Shown here: positions 23,963-34,324 of the stretch, in pieces
Position numbering within the stretch: the stretch's first letter is position 1
Layout: the number at the start of each line of letters is the position of its first letter
Source: Cephalotus follicularis
Taxonomy: Eukaryota > Streptophyta > Magnoliopsida > Oxalidales > Cephalotaceae
Direction: 5' to 3'
Assembly (NCBI GenBank): GCA_001972305.1
Contig: BDDD01000918.1
Coordinates: 186,001-250,000, forward strand
Length of the DNA: 64,000 nt
The notes under the pieces: model-generated
The model's input: only the letters and a program-made list of their open reading frames with translations
The model's database searches: none
Told to the model about the DNA's origin: nothing
Made by a program: the position numbers and the translations under genes

Positions 23963-24395
23963 GAAGAAAAAGATAATATAACGGAAAGGAATTTTATACA
24001 CACTTATATCAAATGAAGGAAAAATATAGCCAAGAGATAGCAAGAAAAGATGAAATCCTTAGCGAAATCAAGTCAAGTTTGAAAGTCCTTTTATGATATA
24101 TTTGGGGAATTAATGGAATAGTGATTAGAGGAATTAGAGAAAATCTGAGGATGATGATAAGGCGTATACAAGAGGAGTTAACCGATGATGATGGTTATAG
24201 CGATGAAGATTAGAGAGATAAGAAACAAGATTGGTGTGTAATATGTACAAATGTAAAATATATGTAAAAGGGAAGTGTAATATAAATAAAAGTGTTAGTT
24301 TCTTGTAAAATCTTGAGTTTTATAATTTAATTGTTTTACCTAACATATGAGTAGAATTGTCTAAGATTAAGAATCAACTTGTGAATGCTAACTAG

Positions 24396-25302
24396 ATGAC
24401 TAACGTAAGAAGAAATCATGGTCAAAGACGAAATGGGAATGCGCAAGACGAAGGAGAAAATAATTCGCTAACCGCGGTGTTGAATCAGTTAGCTCATGTT
24501 ATTGCTAACAACCATAATAACCATCAAGCGCCTTTGCCAGCAAGGCCATCCCTTGAGCAATTCTTAAGACAAAATCAGAAGACTTTCTCAGGAACGGTTG
24601 ACCCTATGGAAGCCGAGGAGTGGATTCAAGGGATTGAGAAGATTTTCCTAGCATTAAATTTCATTGACCATCAGAAGGTAGAATTTGCAATCTACAAGTT
24701 AGAAGGAGAAGCCGACCAATGGTGGAACATGATTGAGAGAACAAAGACACGACGGCAATTAGAAGCAATAACATGGGAAGAGTTTAAGAAAATATTTATG
24801 GACAAATATTTTCCTCAAGCAATGAAGGACAAGATGGAGGAGGACTTCCTCCACTTGGAGCAAGGCGAATCAGAAATCGTAGCCCAATACAATGCGAACT
24901 TTGCAAGATTGTCTCAATATGCGGCTCACATGGTATCGACGGAGCAGAGAAGGGAAGACATGTTTTGCCAGGGTCTGAAACCGCATATTCGAAGGCTATT
25001 GATAGCACAAGATCTACAAACTTATGAAGCAGTATTGAGATGTGCGTTGAGTATTGAGATGTGCGTTGAGAATACAGATGGATAATCAAAAGTATCAACA
25101 AAAATGGGCAGAACAAGGACAAGGAAAGAGGAAGACAGGTGAATCCTCGGACAACAAGAATAAGAAAGCGAAGTCTAACCCTAAAACTTGTCAACAATGT
25201 GGGAAGGTTCATCGTGGAAAGTGTCTACAAGGAACGGGAGCTTGCTATAAGGGTGGAAAGCAAGGACATCAGGCAAGGGAGTGTCGGCAACGGAAAAATT
25301 AA
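24396..25302 (+). pseudogene. Gypsy-2 gag (capsid and first zinc knuckle), frameshifted
   Basis: The first open stretch is 229 codons (24396-25085). A Retrotrans_gag domain lies at about residues 65-200, with the typical EAEEWIQGIEKIF, EGEADQWWNM and FMDKYFP blocks. A 19-bp tandem duplication at 25033-25070 shifts the frame. The second stretch (25054-25302) carries the basic linker and a knuckle of the form CYKGGKQGHQAREC, in which the second Cys is Gly. Gag forms the particle and packages the RNA. With one duplication copy discounted the two stretches share a frame. Confidence 0.9.
25033..25070 (+). repeat. 19-bp exact tandem duplication inside gag
   Basis: TATTGAGATGTGCGTTGAG at 25033-25051 is repeated exactly at 25052-25070. 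Nineteen is not a multiple of three, so this duplication alone explains the gag frameshift. Confidence 0.95.
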
Positions 25303-25860
25303 GCTAAATGACCAATCAAATGTTATAATTATTTCCAGGAAGGGCACATGTCAAACCAATGCACCCGACCAAAGATGGCAGGACAAGGAGAGGGTGGAGC
25401 ACAGCAAAGAGCACCGGCTAGGACATATGCTATGACAACCAATGAAGTGGAGAATCCTAATGATGTGGTGACATGTACTTTTTCCGTATGCTCCAAAGCT
25501 GCATATATATTGTTTGATACTAGAGCGACTCATTCATTTGTGTCCTTATCTTTTGTACGATGTTTAAGTACCCCCTCACAAGATTTGAAGATAGGTCTAG
25601 CAATTGAAACACCAAATGGAAATACCATAATGGCTGATAAAGTATATAAGTCTTGTGAACTAGAACTTTGTGACAGGAAGTTACTAGTAGACCTAATACC
25701 TCTAGAAATCCTGAACTTGGATGTAATACTAGGCATGGATTGGCTCTCGGCAAACCATGCTAGTGTTGACTGTTTCAAGAAGGAAGTTAGGTTTGCTATA
25801 CTTGATCAACCCGAGTTTATCTTCTGAAGCACAGAAGTTAGTAAACCTTTAAACTTCATA
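25303..25860 (+). pseudogene. Gypsy-2 second zinc knuckle and aspartic protease
   Basis: After TAA and TGA stops in the gag frame, a second knuckle remains as CYNYFQEGHMSNQC, its second Cys changed to Tyr. The protease follows in an open stretch (25348-25827). The active site is DTRATHSF at residue 57 (25516), whereas this family has D-T/S-G; Gly to Arg there should abolish activity. The block [10 protein letters not shown] is intact. A TGA at 25825-25827 ends the stretch. It cleaves Gag-Pol in functional relatives. Confidence 0.88.
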
Positions 25861-26700
25861 TCAACAATTCATGCTAAACGATTGTTGAAAAACGGTTATG
25901 AAGGTTACCTCGAATATGTAGTGGACACCAAAGAAGAGAAGATGAGGATAGATGTTCATATTGTGAAAGAATTTATGGATGTATTTCCTGAAGATCTACC
26001 TGGTACACCACCGGATCGAGAAGTAGAATTTGTAATTGACTTGGTACCTGGAACAGCTCCAATCTCGAATAGTCCTTACCGAATGGCGCCAACCTAGTTG
26101 AAAGAATTGAAGGATAAGTTGCAAGAACTTTTGGATGAAGGATTTATCCGACCGAGTGTATCACCATGGGGTGCACCGGTGTTGTTTGTAAAGAAGAAAG
26201 ACAGGACAATGAGATTCTGCATAGATTATCGAGAACTGAACCGAGTTACTATCAAGAATAAATACCCACTGCCAAGGATCGACGATCTATTTGATCAACT
26301 CAAGAATTCTCGATACTTCTCGAAGATCGATCTTCGATCAAGATACCATCAAGTGAAGATTAAGAAAGATGATATACCGAAAACTGCTTTTCGAACAAGA
26401 TATGGACATTACGAGTTTTTGGTAATGTCATTTGGATTAACTAATGCTCCAACTATATTCATGGATCTGATGAATAGGGTATTCAACGAATTTCTAGATC
26501 AGTTTGTGATAGTTTTCATTGATGACATACTGGTATACTCAAAGAGTCAAGAGGAGCATGAAGAACATTTGACGAGAGTGCTGCAAATGCGAAGAGGGAA
26601 CAACTGTATGCTAAGTTCAGCGAGTGCCAATTATGGATGGTGTAAGTATCCTTTTTGGGGCACGTGATCACACGGGAAGGTATCTCAGTAGACCCCGTTA
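25861..26700 (+). pseudogene. Gypsy-2 reverse transcriptase
   Basis: The linker and RT run through [16 protein letters not shown], interrupted by TAG at 26095-26097. They continue with [28 protein letters not shown] (catalytic Asp) and [12 protein letters not shown] (Asp-Asp codons at 26521-26526). A frameshift near 26585-26600 scrambles the thumb start. The connection domain resumes at 26655 with [13 protein letters not shown]. The catalytic aspartates are preserved; RSGY has become RSRY. Confidence 0.92.
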
Positions 26701-27380
26701 AGACAACAACCATAAGAGAATGGCAGAGACCAACAACGGTAGCTGAGATACGAAGCTTCTTGGGATTGGCTGGCTACTATCGAAGGTTTGTCGAAACATT
26801 CTCTCGCATTGCGAACCCCCTTACAAGGTTGATGCAGAAGGATGTCAAATTCGAATGGTCCGACCAATGCGAAAGGAGTTTTCTGGAATTAAACGAAAGA
26901 TTGTTGAATGCACCAATATTAGCCTTACCCTATAGATCAGAAGGTTATGTGGTGTATAGCGACGTGTCTCGCAAAGGACTTGGTTGCGTGTTGATGCAAC
27001 AAGGAAAAGTAATCGCTTACGCCTCCAGGCAACTTAAAGTGCATGAACAGAATTATCCTACTCATGATCTCGAATTGGCTGCAGTTATCTTTACACTAAA
27101 TATTTGGCGGCACTATCTTTATGGGGAAAAGTGTGAAATTTTCACTGATCAAAAAAGCCTCAAATATATTTTCACTTAAAAGGAGTTAAACATGAGGCAA
27201 AGGAGGTGGCTGGAACTTCTTAAGGATTACGATTGCACTATTCAGTACCATCAAGAAAAAACTAATGTGGTGGCGGACGCCCTAAGTCGAAAGAATATGG
27301 GAAACTTATCAATGACGATTACCGCACAAGAGGAGTTAGTAAGATATTTTCAAAAGTTGAATTTGGAAATTATAAGGTAA
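26655..27380 (+). pseudogene. Gypsy-2 RT connection and RNase H
   Basis: The open stretch 26655-27179 holds [16 protein letters not shown] and the RNase H start [15 protein letters not shown] (catalytic Asp at 26961). THDLELAA and [12 protein letters not shown] follow. A TAA at 27177-27179 replaces an expected Gln codon. The frame then continues at 27192 with [14 protein letters not shown] and ends at [10 protein letters not shown], the classic RNase H terminus, before a linker to integrase. Confidence 0.9.
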
Positions 27381-27763
27381 GGAAAAGGAGCTTCCCTATC
27401 TCAAGTCATAGCTCAACCATCTTTAGTTGAAAGAATAAAGCAATGTCAATTTGATGATTTGGAGCTTAAGGAGATAGCGGAGGGAGTGCGGAATGGAAAG
27501 ACGACAAGTTTTAACTAAGGAGTCGATGGCATATTAAGATTTGATTCAAGATTGTGTGTTCCATGTATCTCTTCTTCGAAAATATATTGCCAAACCATCT
27601 CATATTCTAAGTGCTGAATCGATACAAGTGCATGAAGACTTGTCATACAATGAGCAATCGGTGGAAATTCTAGATTATAAAGAACAAATTTTGCGGACCA
27701 AGACAATCCCTTTAGTAAAAGTACTGTGGAGGAATCATGGAGTCGATGAAGCTACTTGGGAAT
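27381..27763 (+). pseudogene. Gypsy-2 integrase remnant with core deleted
   Basis: The integrase entry (LRFDSRLCVP near 27536-27560) runs directly into the far C-terminal block VFHVSLLRKYIAKPSHIL (about 27556-27612). It then continues with LRTKTIPLVKVLWRNHG and EATWEL, a chromodomain-like tail. The zinc module and the whole DDE core, about 1 kb, are gone. The tail stops at the Copia-2 insertion point. Confidence 0.85.
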
Positions 27764-28919
27764 TGAATTGTAGTTTCTAATAATTTAGTTAAATTTTTCG
27801 CAAATTTAAGTTAATACTATGAACACAATGTATATATGCAATCAAAGGCAAATAAATAAAATAATTAAGGAGAGAGAGTAAGAGAGTTGCAAACACGGTT
27901 TGACAGTGGTTCGGCTTAACTCTTGCCTATGTCCACTTTTCCCAAGGATCTCCTTGAGTTTCCACTAGTCTCCGAATAAATTTTCAGGCCCTATTTGGTG
28001 CACCTTTACACTTTGTTCTTGATTGACCTCAATCACTTACAATTCTTTGGGTTCACTCCCCTAGAGTTCACTCCCTTATTACAATCAAGGTGTATAATGA
28101 AGAGTTTGTGTTTGATCTTAACCTCTCAAAGGTTGGATTTTACAAGATAGATGCTCTCAAACTAATATGAACAAAATATAAGCTGAGGAACAAAATAGAA
28201 CTTGATATGAAGCTTTTTGATGATCTTGGTTGCTCTTTGCAATTTGTTGTTTTCTCTTTGTGTATTGATCACTTGTATTCTTGTTGTTCTTGTTCTCTTT
28301 GTGTATATAGCCGTTTTTTACTTGAGAGATCCATTGGTAGTGTCTTGGGCCTTGTTGCTTCAAAGACGGCACATTAAAAATCTGCCAGAAATTGTCTCCA
28401 GTGCGCAAAGCGTCGACGGTGTTCTTCAAAGCATCGGCGCTTATATGACCGTTGGAAGTTTGAATTTCAATCTTTGCTCTAAGCACTAGCGGTCTTGAAT
28501 TTTGGGGTCGATGGTTGTCCTCAAAGCGCTGACAGTTTGTGTTGAGTGTCAACGCTTTGGGCAATTTTGATTGGCCCAAAAGTCCTTGTTTTTAACAGTT
28601 GATGTAGCCCTCTGAAGCGCTGGCACTTGGCCTCAAACCATTGACGCTTTCCTCAGAGTGTCGACGGTTGGACAATTTCTTCAATGCTCGTAATGCTCCA
28701 ACTGTTGGCGCTTTGTTCCCAACTTTCGACGGTTCCCTTAAGCACTGACGCTTACTTTTAAAGCGTCGACGCTTACTTTTAAAGCGTCGACGCTTTAACC
28801 TGTAATTCCAATTTTCTGGTTTGTTTTACAACATTCTCTCTTTTCTTGCACATAAATAAACTTTGTTAAAATACAAATATGTTATCATCAAAACTAGGAT
28901 TGAGACATAAATATCAACA
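27764..28919 (-). repeat. Copia-2 3' LTR, complete
   Basis: 1156 bp; minus strand starts TGTTGATATTTATGTCTC. The left edge is TGAATTGTAG at 27764, or five bases later. It contains a TATA-like CTATATACAC near 28305 (minus) with a GTCGAC-palindrome cluster just upstream (28400-28800). Confidence 0.92.
28400..28800. repeat. GTCGAC-palindrome cluster in the Copia-2 LTR
   Basis: Ten or so copies, ending with two identical tandem units (28758-28797) that contain AAAGCGTCGACGCTT. Decayed variants include AAAGCGCTGACAG and CATTGACGCTTTC. It lies upstream of the TATA-like box on the minus strand, i.e. in promoter position. Confidence 0.8.
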
Positions 28920-29155
28920 ATATCCCCCTTTTTGATGATGACAAAATTTGCTATACATTTAGAAAGTTAAGAGTATTATAATGCATAATATGACAAAGCT
29001 CGTAAGTTAAAAAAAGTTTTAACTCCCCCTCAATTCATAACCTCCCTCTTAGAGTGACATGGGGTATTTAACTTGTCATTGCTTTTTTCTTATCAATTAT
29101 TTCCCCATTTTATTTTATATTTTCTCACAATATATATCTCCCCCTCTTTGTTATC
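28920..29155 (-). other. Copia-2 multiple polypurine tracts
   Basis: On the minus strand, G-rich purine runs occur next to the LTR (28921-28934, AAAAAGGGGGATA) and again near 29022, 29038 and 29141. Repeated purine tracts before the 3' LTR are, from general knowledge, a Sirevirus trait. 29156-29513 is AT-rich with no further feature. Confidence 0.7.
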
Positions 29156-29513
29156 ATTTCAAAAAGGATTGAACTAATTTCAATCAATACACTTATAATT
29201 GTTCCATTCAAATTAATATCCTATTTCAAGATATCTAGTGTATAACTCAATATCATCAAATCATTGAATATTAACACATTTAACTTAACATTATCATTCA
29301 ATTCAAGACATTAAACTTAACAACATCATAAGTTCAAATTGCATAAAGAGATTAAACCATTGACAATCATTCAACTCACAGTCAAAATATCAATCTTTCA
29401 AATATTGTTTTCGTAGTTCAATCATAGAAATAGATTGCAAACTATCATAATGTTAATCAAACAAACTTCATTACAAGTTTAACAAGCTGTTTTTTTTAAA
29501 AAAAAAACACATA

Positions 29514-30740
29514 TCATAAAACCATAATGCACAATGAAAAATGAAATGCATGATGCTCAGTCGTCCATGGGAGTATCCAAGTCTCCCAGCTTATCAGTAG
29601 CTCCTTCATCCTCTTTGAGTAGCTTAAAGGTTCGTTGGTCGAGGATGTGATTAAGCTTTCATTTCCAACCATTCCTTTTGCCAAAAGTCTTCTTGCCATT
29701 CTCTCCTGTCATCTCTTGATGGTTTGAACATCGAGCTTGCTGTCTTTGACCTCTTGCTGTAAGCCTTTAATCGCTTCCAAGAGTGCTTCGAATTGATTGC
29801 TTGGCATGTTAACATTTCGTGGCAGATCGACTTGAGGCTCATGTGCAGCTTCTCCTTGAGGTTCATCACCCATTTCTTCCCCTTCCATATCTTCAGTCAT
29901 CCTATTTGAATCCTCTTCTCTTGGGATCCAAGTGCCTAGTCTCTTGTGCTTCTTAAAGCCCATTCTTCCTAGAGTCCCCTTTCCTAACTTATCTGCACTT
30001 TGGAGTGTATGATGTAGTTCTCCATTGAAGTCTACTCCAAAATGCATGAGGATTTTTGTGATGATATTGCTACAGGGTAAGCGTGCATTCTTCCTATTGT
30101 GCATACCGTGCATATGGTTGATGATTAGCGTAGGTACATTGATCTTTTGACCCGTGATAATATGGAACATGGTATAAGCCTCCATGTGGGTAACTTCATC
30201 AAAGCCACCGGCCTTTGGTAATATATGTGTGGCTACAGCATGGTGTAAAAATCTATGATGCAAACTAAGTTTTCTAGTGTACATTCATTGCATCACATCA
30301 ACATTTTCTCCAAACAACATTCGCACACATTCTTCTTTGTTAAATTCATCGTTAATAATCCAGTTTCGTTGATTCCATCCCCTAGCATTTTCACATGGAA
30401 TCTCTAAAATTGAAGCTAAGGTTGCATAAGTGAATTTTATCTCCTTGTTCTTAACACCAGTGCTCAAGCTTACACTAGAACTAGAGAGGATATTAACATA
30501 AAATTCCTTCATTAAATCGGGATAATGAGGCAGATTTATGCTAAACAAAGGAGATAAACCAAGTTCCTCCAACCATCCTACATTGGGGAACCCTTCTCTA
30601 TTGCAAAAGTCAAAGTCTAGAGTCTTTCCCACAAGAATTTTGTGGTTAAAGTAAGCTTCGGGATACCTTATGATAGGAGGAATCTCTTCTGGCGTTGGTG
30701 GATCGACAGTTGCCGTTCCTTTCTTGTTCTTTTGTCCCAT
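29514..30740 (-). pseudogene. Copia-2 extra ORF after pol (plant-transposon-protein-like domain)
   Basis: A single frame of about 400 codons, broken by TGA at 30285-30287 and TGA at 29709-29711. The start MGQKNKKG is Lys-rich. The middle has PDLMKEFYVNI, FTYATLASILEIP, then LHHRFLHHAVATHILPK, EVTHMEAYTMFHIITG and INVPTLIINHM, a pattern like the 'putative plant transposon protein' domain (PF20167 family, from memory). The tail is acidic, with a Gln/Lys heptad-like segment (ALLEAIKGLQQEVKDSKLDV). It sits where SIRE elements carry an env-like gene, but no signal peptide or membrane segment is visible. Copia-3 keeps the C-terminal third. The function is unknown. Confidence 0.75.
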
Positions 30741-31235
30741 GTGCTTTACTTTCTTTTCGGATGATTACCTAGCTTCAATGTTCTTTGTTTTCGGCATGTT
30801 TAGTTATTTTAGTGATGAATATGTGTTTATCGGAGGGGAATTGATCCAAAATCATCGGAAATTGGTTTTTGGGGGTTTAGGGTTCTAATTTTTGCGCTAC
30901 AAAGATTGACAGATGAAGGAATCTATCTTATAGTCCAACTAAATCATCGACGGTTTTTCTTAAAGCGGCGTCGCTTTGTGCAGTTTTAAATTTTGAGCCC
31001 TAATTTTAGTGTTAAAGTGCTGACGCTTGAATTCTAGGCGTCGGCGCTTTGCATGTTTTGCAAAGTTCTAATTCTAAGTGCAGTGTTAAGCGCTGACGCT
31101 TAGATTCTGGGCGTCAGTACTTTGCTCTGTTTTTCTGCCGATTTTATAAATTTGCGCATGAATGAGTGCAAATGATGCATCAATGAACAAACAAGCATAT
31201 CAATCAAACATATATGAACATACCAATCATGTTAA
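30741..31235. repeat. Spacer between Copia-2 pol and extra ORF, with GTCGAC-like motifs
   Basis: Non-coding. Motif variants lie at about 30943-30990 (CATCGACGG, GGCGTCGCTTTG), 31018-31055 (AAGTGCTGACGCTTG, GGCGTCGGCGCTTTG) and 31090-31125. This is the one place where the LTR palindrome appears in an internal region; on the minus strand it is just upstream of the extra ORF and so could be its promoter. Confidence 0.6.
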
Positions 31236-31990
31236 TCATTCAATTTCACACAACCCTAATTCTAATCTAAATTTTGAGAAAGTTTGTTCATCTAAGGGTT
31301 TTGTGAAAATGTCTGTGACTTGTTCTTGAGTCAGAACGAAGACTAATTCAATGTCACATTTGTCAATATGGTCTTTTATAAAATGATACCTAATATCAAT
31401 GTGTTTTGTCCTAGAATGATGTACGGGATTTTTGCCTAGACAAATTGCGCTAGTGTTGTCACACCTAATCGGCACTTTTTCAAAATTAAATCCATAATCA
31501 AGAAGTTGTTGTTTCATCCACATTATTTGTGCGCAACAACTTCCAGCGGCAATGTACTCAGTTTCAGTAGTAGAAAGTGCTACTGAATTTTGTTTCTTGC
31601 TAAACCAAGAAATAAGCATATTGCCTAAGAATTGACAAGTGCCACTTGTACTTTTTTTATCTACTTTATAGCCTCTAAAATCAGCATCGGAGTATGTGTG
31701 CAAGTCAAATGATGAATTCCTAGGTTACCATAGTCCTAATGAGGGTGTATAAGCTACATACTTAAAAATTCTTTTTACCGCATGCAAGTGAGATTACTTA
31801 GGGCATGCTTGAAATCTAGCACATGAACACACACTAAACAATATATCTGGCCTACTATCCGTTAAATAAAGCAACGAACCTATCATGCTTCTATAAAGTT
31901 TTTGGTCTATAGGTTTACCTTGTTCGTCCTTATCTAGCTTAGTAGTTGTGCTCATCGGGGTCTTACTTTTCTTGGAGCTTTCCAATCCAA
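31236..31990 (-). pseudogene. Copia-2 RNase H
   Basis: The C-terminal open stretch (31703-31236) starts YSDADFRGYKVDKKSTSG, the Copia RNase H signature. SWFSKKQNSVALSTTETEY (Glu), RCDNTSAI (Asp) and HIDIRYHF follow. The preceding RT-RNase H linker (31985-31794) carries KSKTPMST and SLLYLTDSRPDI. Stops near 31794 and 31728 split the frame. Catalytic residues are preserved. Confidence 0.9.
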
Positions 31991-33165
31991 ATATTTTGAG
32001 TAGCTCTTTGACGTACTTGGATTGGTTGATGAAGATTCTTTCCTCTAATTGTTTGACTTAAAGTCCAAAGAAGTAGTTTAGCTCTCCCATCATGCTCATC
32101 TCAAATTCGTCCTGCATAATCTTAGCAAACTTCTTGCACAACTTTTCATTAGTAGACCTAAAGATGATATCATCAACATAAATTTGAACAATCAAAATTT
32201 CTTCATTCAAAGTTTTTGTAAAGAGAGTTATATCAATTGATCATCTCTTAAATCCCTTTTCAAGTAAGTAACTACTTAGTTTTTCATACAAAGCTCTAGG
32301 AGCTTGTTTCAACCCATATAAAGCTTTAGAAAGTTTATACACATGTTTTAGCGAATGAGGGTTTTCAAACCCAGGAGGTTGTTTTACATACACTTCCTTC
32401 TTTATTACACCATTTAGAAAGGCACTTTTTACATACATTTGGTAAAGGGTGAAATCCTTAAAGGATGCATATGCTAGTAACATACGTATGGATTCTAGTC
32501 TTGTTACGGGAGCAAATGACTCATCAAAGTCAATTCCCTCTCCTTGGGAATATCCCTTAGCAACTAACCAAGCTTTATTTCTAATCACTATTCCTTGATC
32601 ATCTACTTTATTTCGAAATACCCATTTAGTACCAATTATGTTTTGGTTATTAAGTCTAGAAACTAGATTCCATACTTTATTTCTTTCGAATTGGTTTAAT
32701 TCCTCTTGCATGGCATTAATCAAATTTTCATCCTTTTCAGCTTCTTCTATATTCCTAGGTTCTATTTGTGACAAAAATGCAATATAATTATGATTAATAT
32801 TAGACCTAGCTGATACTCCTAATCTAGGATTACCTATTATCGCTTCATGAGGGTGTCTTTTTACCACCTTCAAAGTCTGGTCGTGTAGAGCTTCTTGATA
32901 ACTTTCTTGAGGGGATTCTTCATTTTTGAACTCCTCCATTTTGACGTCATCTATGTTTAACTTCTCAACCTTATTTTCTAAAAAATCTAAATAATCAATA
33001 TCGATAACTTCCTTTGGAAGTTTCTGGTTAGTTTCATAAAAAGCAACATGCATTGATTCTTCAAAAAGTAATGTTCTTTTATTAAAACATCTATAAGCTC
33101 TACTACTAGATGAATAACCAATAAAGATACCTTCGTTGACTTTGGAGTCGAATTTACCAATATGC
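31991..33165 (-). pseudogene. Copia-2 reverse transcriptase
   Basis: The Copia RT (RVT_2) begins near 32720 with [22 protein letters not shown]. It continues through [20 protein letters not shown] and [19 protein letters not shown] (usually DVKSAFLNG, so the catalytic Asp position reads Tyr). [17 protein letters not shown] follows, then the active loop QIYVDDIIF near 32165-32190. A TGA near 32240 and a TAA near 32057 interrupt it. The upstream part (33053-32760) is the acidic integrase-RT linker. Confidence 0.9.
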
Positions 33166-34082
33166 TCTTATTCATTATTGTGGATGAAGCACTTGCATCC
33201 GAAGGTGTGAAAGTAACCAATGTTAGGCTTTCTCCCCCTCCACAATTCATATGGAGTCTTTTTGAGAATTGGCCTTGTAGATATACGATTTAGAATATAA
33301 CATGAAGTATTTATACTTTCCGTCCAAAAATATTTTGGTAAGTTATTTTCGTTCAAAAGGGTTCTACACATTTCTTGTAGAGTTCTATTTTTCCTTTCAA
33401 CAACCCCATTTTCTTGAGGTGTTCTAGGAGTGGAGAACTCATGTGTATAACCGTTTTTGTTACAAAAGCTTTCAAAAAGGTTATTTTCAAATTCCTTTTC
33501 ATGATCACTCCTAATTTTTACAATAGAAGTTTCCTTCACTTTTTGAACAATTTTACAAAAATTTGAAAATTCTTTAAAAACTTCATTTTTGTGGGCAAGG
33601 AAAATAGTAAATGTATATCTAGAATAATCATCTACGATGACCATGACATAAGATTTACCACCTAGACTTCTAATATCCATTGGACCAAATAAATCTATAT
33701 GCAAAAGTTGCAATGGCCTAGTTGTGGAAACAATGTCTTTGCTTTTAAATGATGCTCTTGTTTGTTTCCCATACTGACACGAGTCACAAACTTTATATTT
33801 TTCAAAACTAATTTTGGGAAGACCTTTAACTAGTTCATCTTTTAGAAGCTTTGAAATAGCTGACATACCTACATGACCTAATCTTCTATGTCATAGCCAA
33901 CTATCTTCATTTATAGACACTAGACATTTAACATTATTCAAGTCATCTATATCTACCCCATATACATTCCCATGTCTATATCCTACAAACTTAATTTGAT
34001 TATTATTTATGTCTATCACTTTACAAGAGTCCTTTTCAAAGGTGACTCTACAATCCTTGTCACATAATTGACTTATGCTCAA
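33166..34082 (-). pseudogene. Copia-2 GAG-pre-integrase and integrase core
   Basis: The zinc-binding pre-integrase domain is HRRLGHVGMSAISKLL to CDSCQYGKQ (about 33890-33770), with one TGA just before it. The core has LLHIDLFGPMD (first Asp), KIRSDHEKEFEN (second Asp) and PQENGVVERKNRTLQEM (Glu), all intact. NTSCYILNRISTRP and GCKCFIHNNE close the domain. It joins LTR cDNA ends to target DNA in functional relatives. Confidence 0.92.
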
Positions 34083-34324
34083 GAGATTGTGTTTGAGTCC
34101 ATCAACAAATAGAACATTATGAATAGAGGTTTTATTGTTACCTATGGAGCCAAAGCCTTTGATCTTTCCTTTTGCATTGTCTCCAAAGGTTACATCTCCT
34201 CCTTCCTTTGATTAGAATTTGACGAAGAGGCTTTTGTCGCCCGTCATATGCTTGGAGCACTCACTATCCAAGTACCGTGCATCTTCTTGGATAGTGCCTT
34301 CAAGCACACCTACAAAATTAAATT
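34083..34324 (-). pseudogene. Copia-2 aspartic protease, active site altered
   Basis: The Copia protease is recognisable by ARYLDSECSKHMTGDK (about 34225-34275) and NVLFVDGLKHNLLSISQLC (about 34065-34120). The canonical D-S-G has become D-S-E at 34254-34268, which should inactivate it. A TAA/TAG-type stop follows LFVKF near 34213. Confidence 0.85.
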
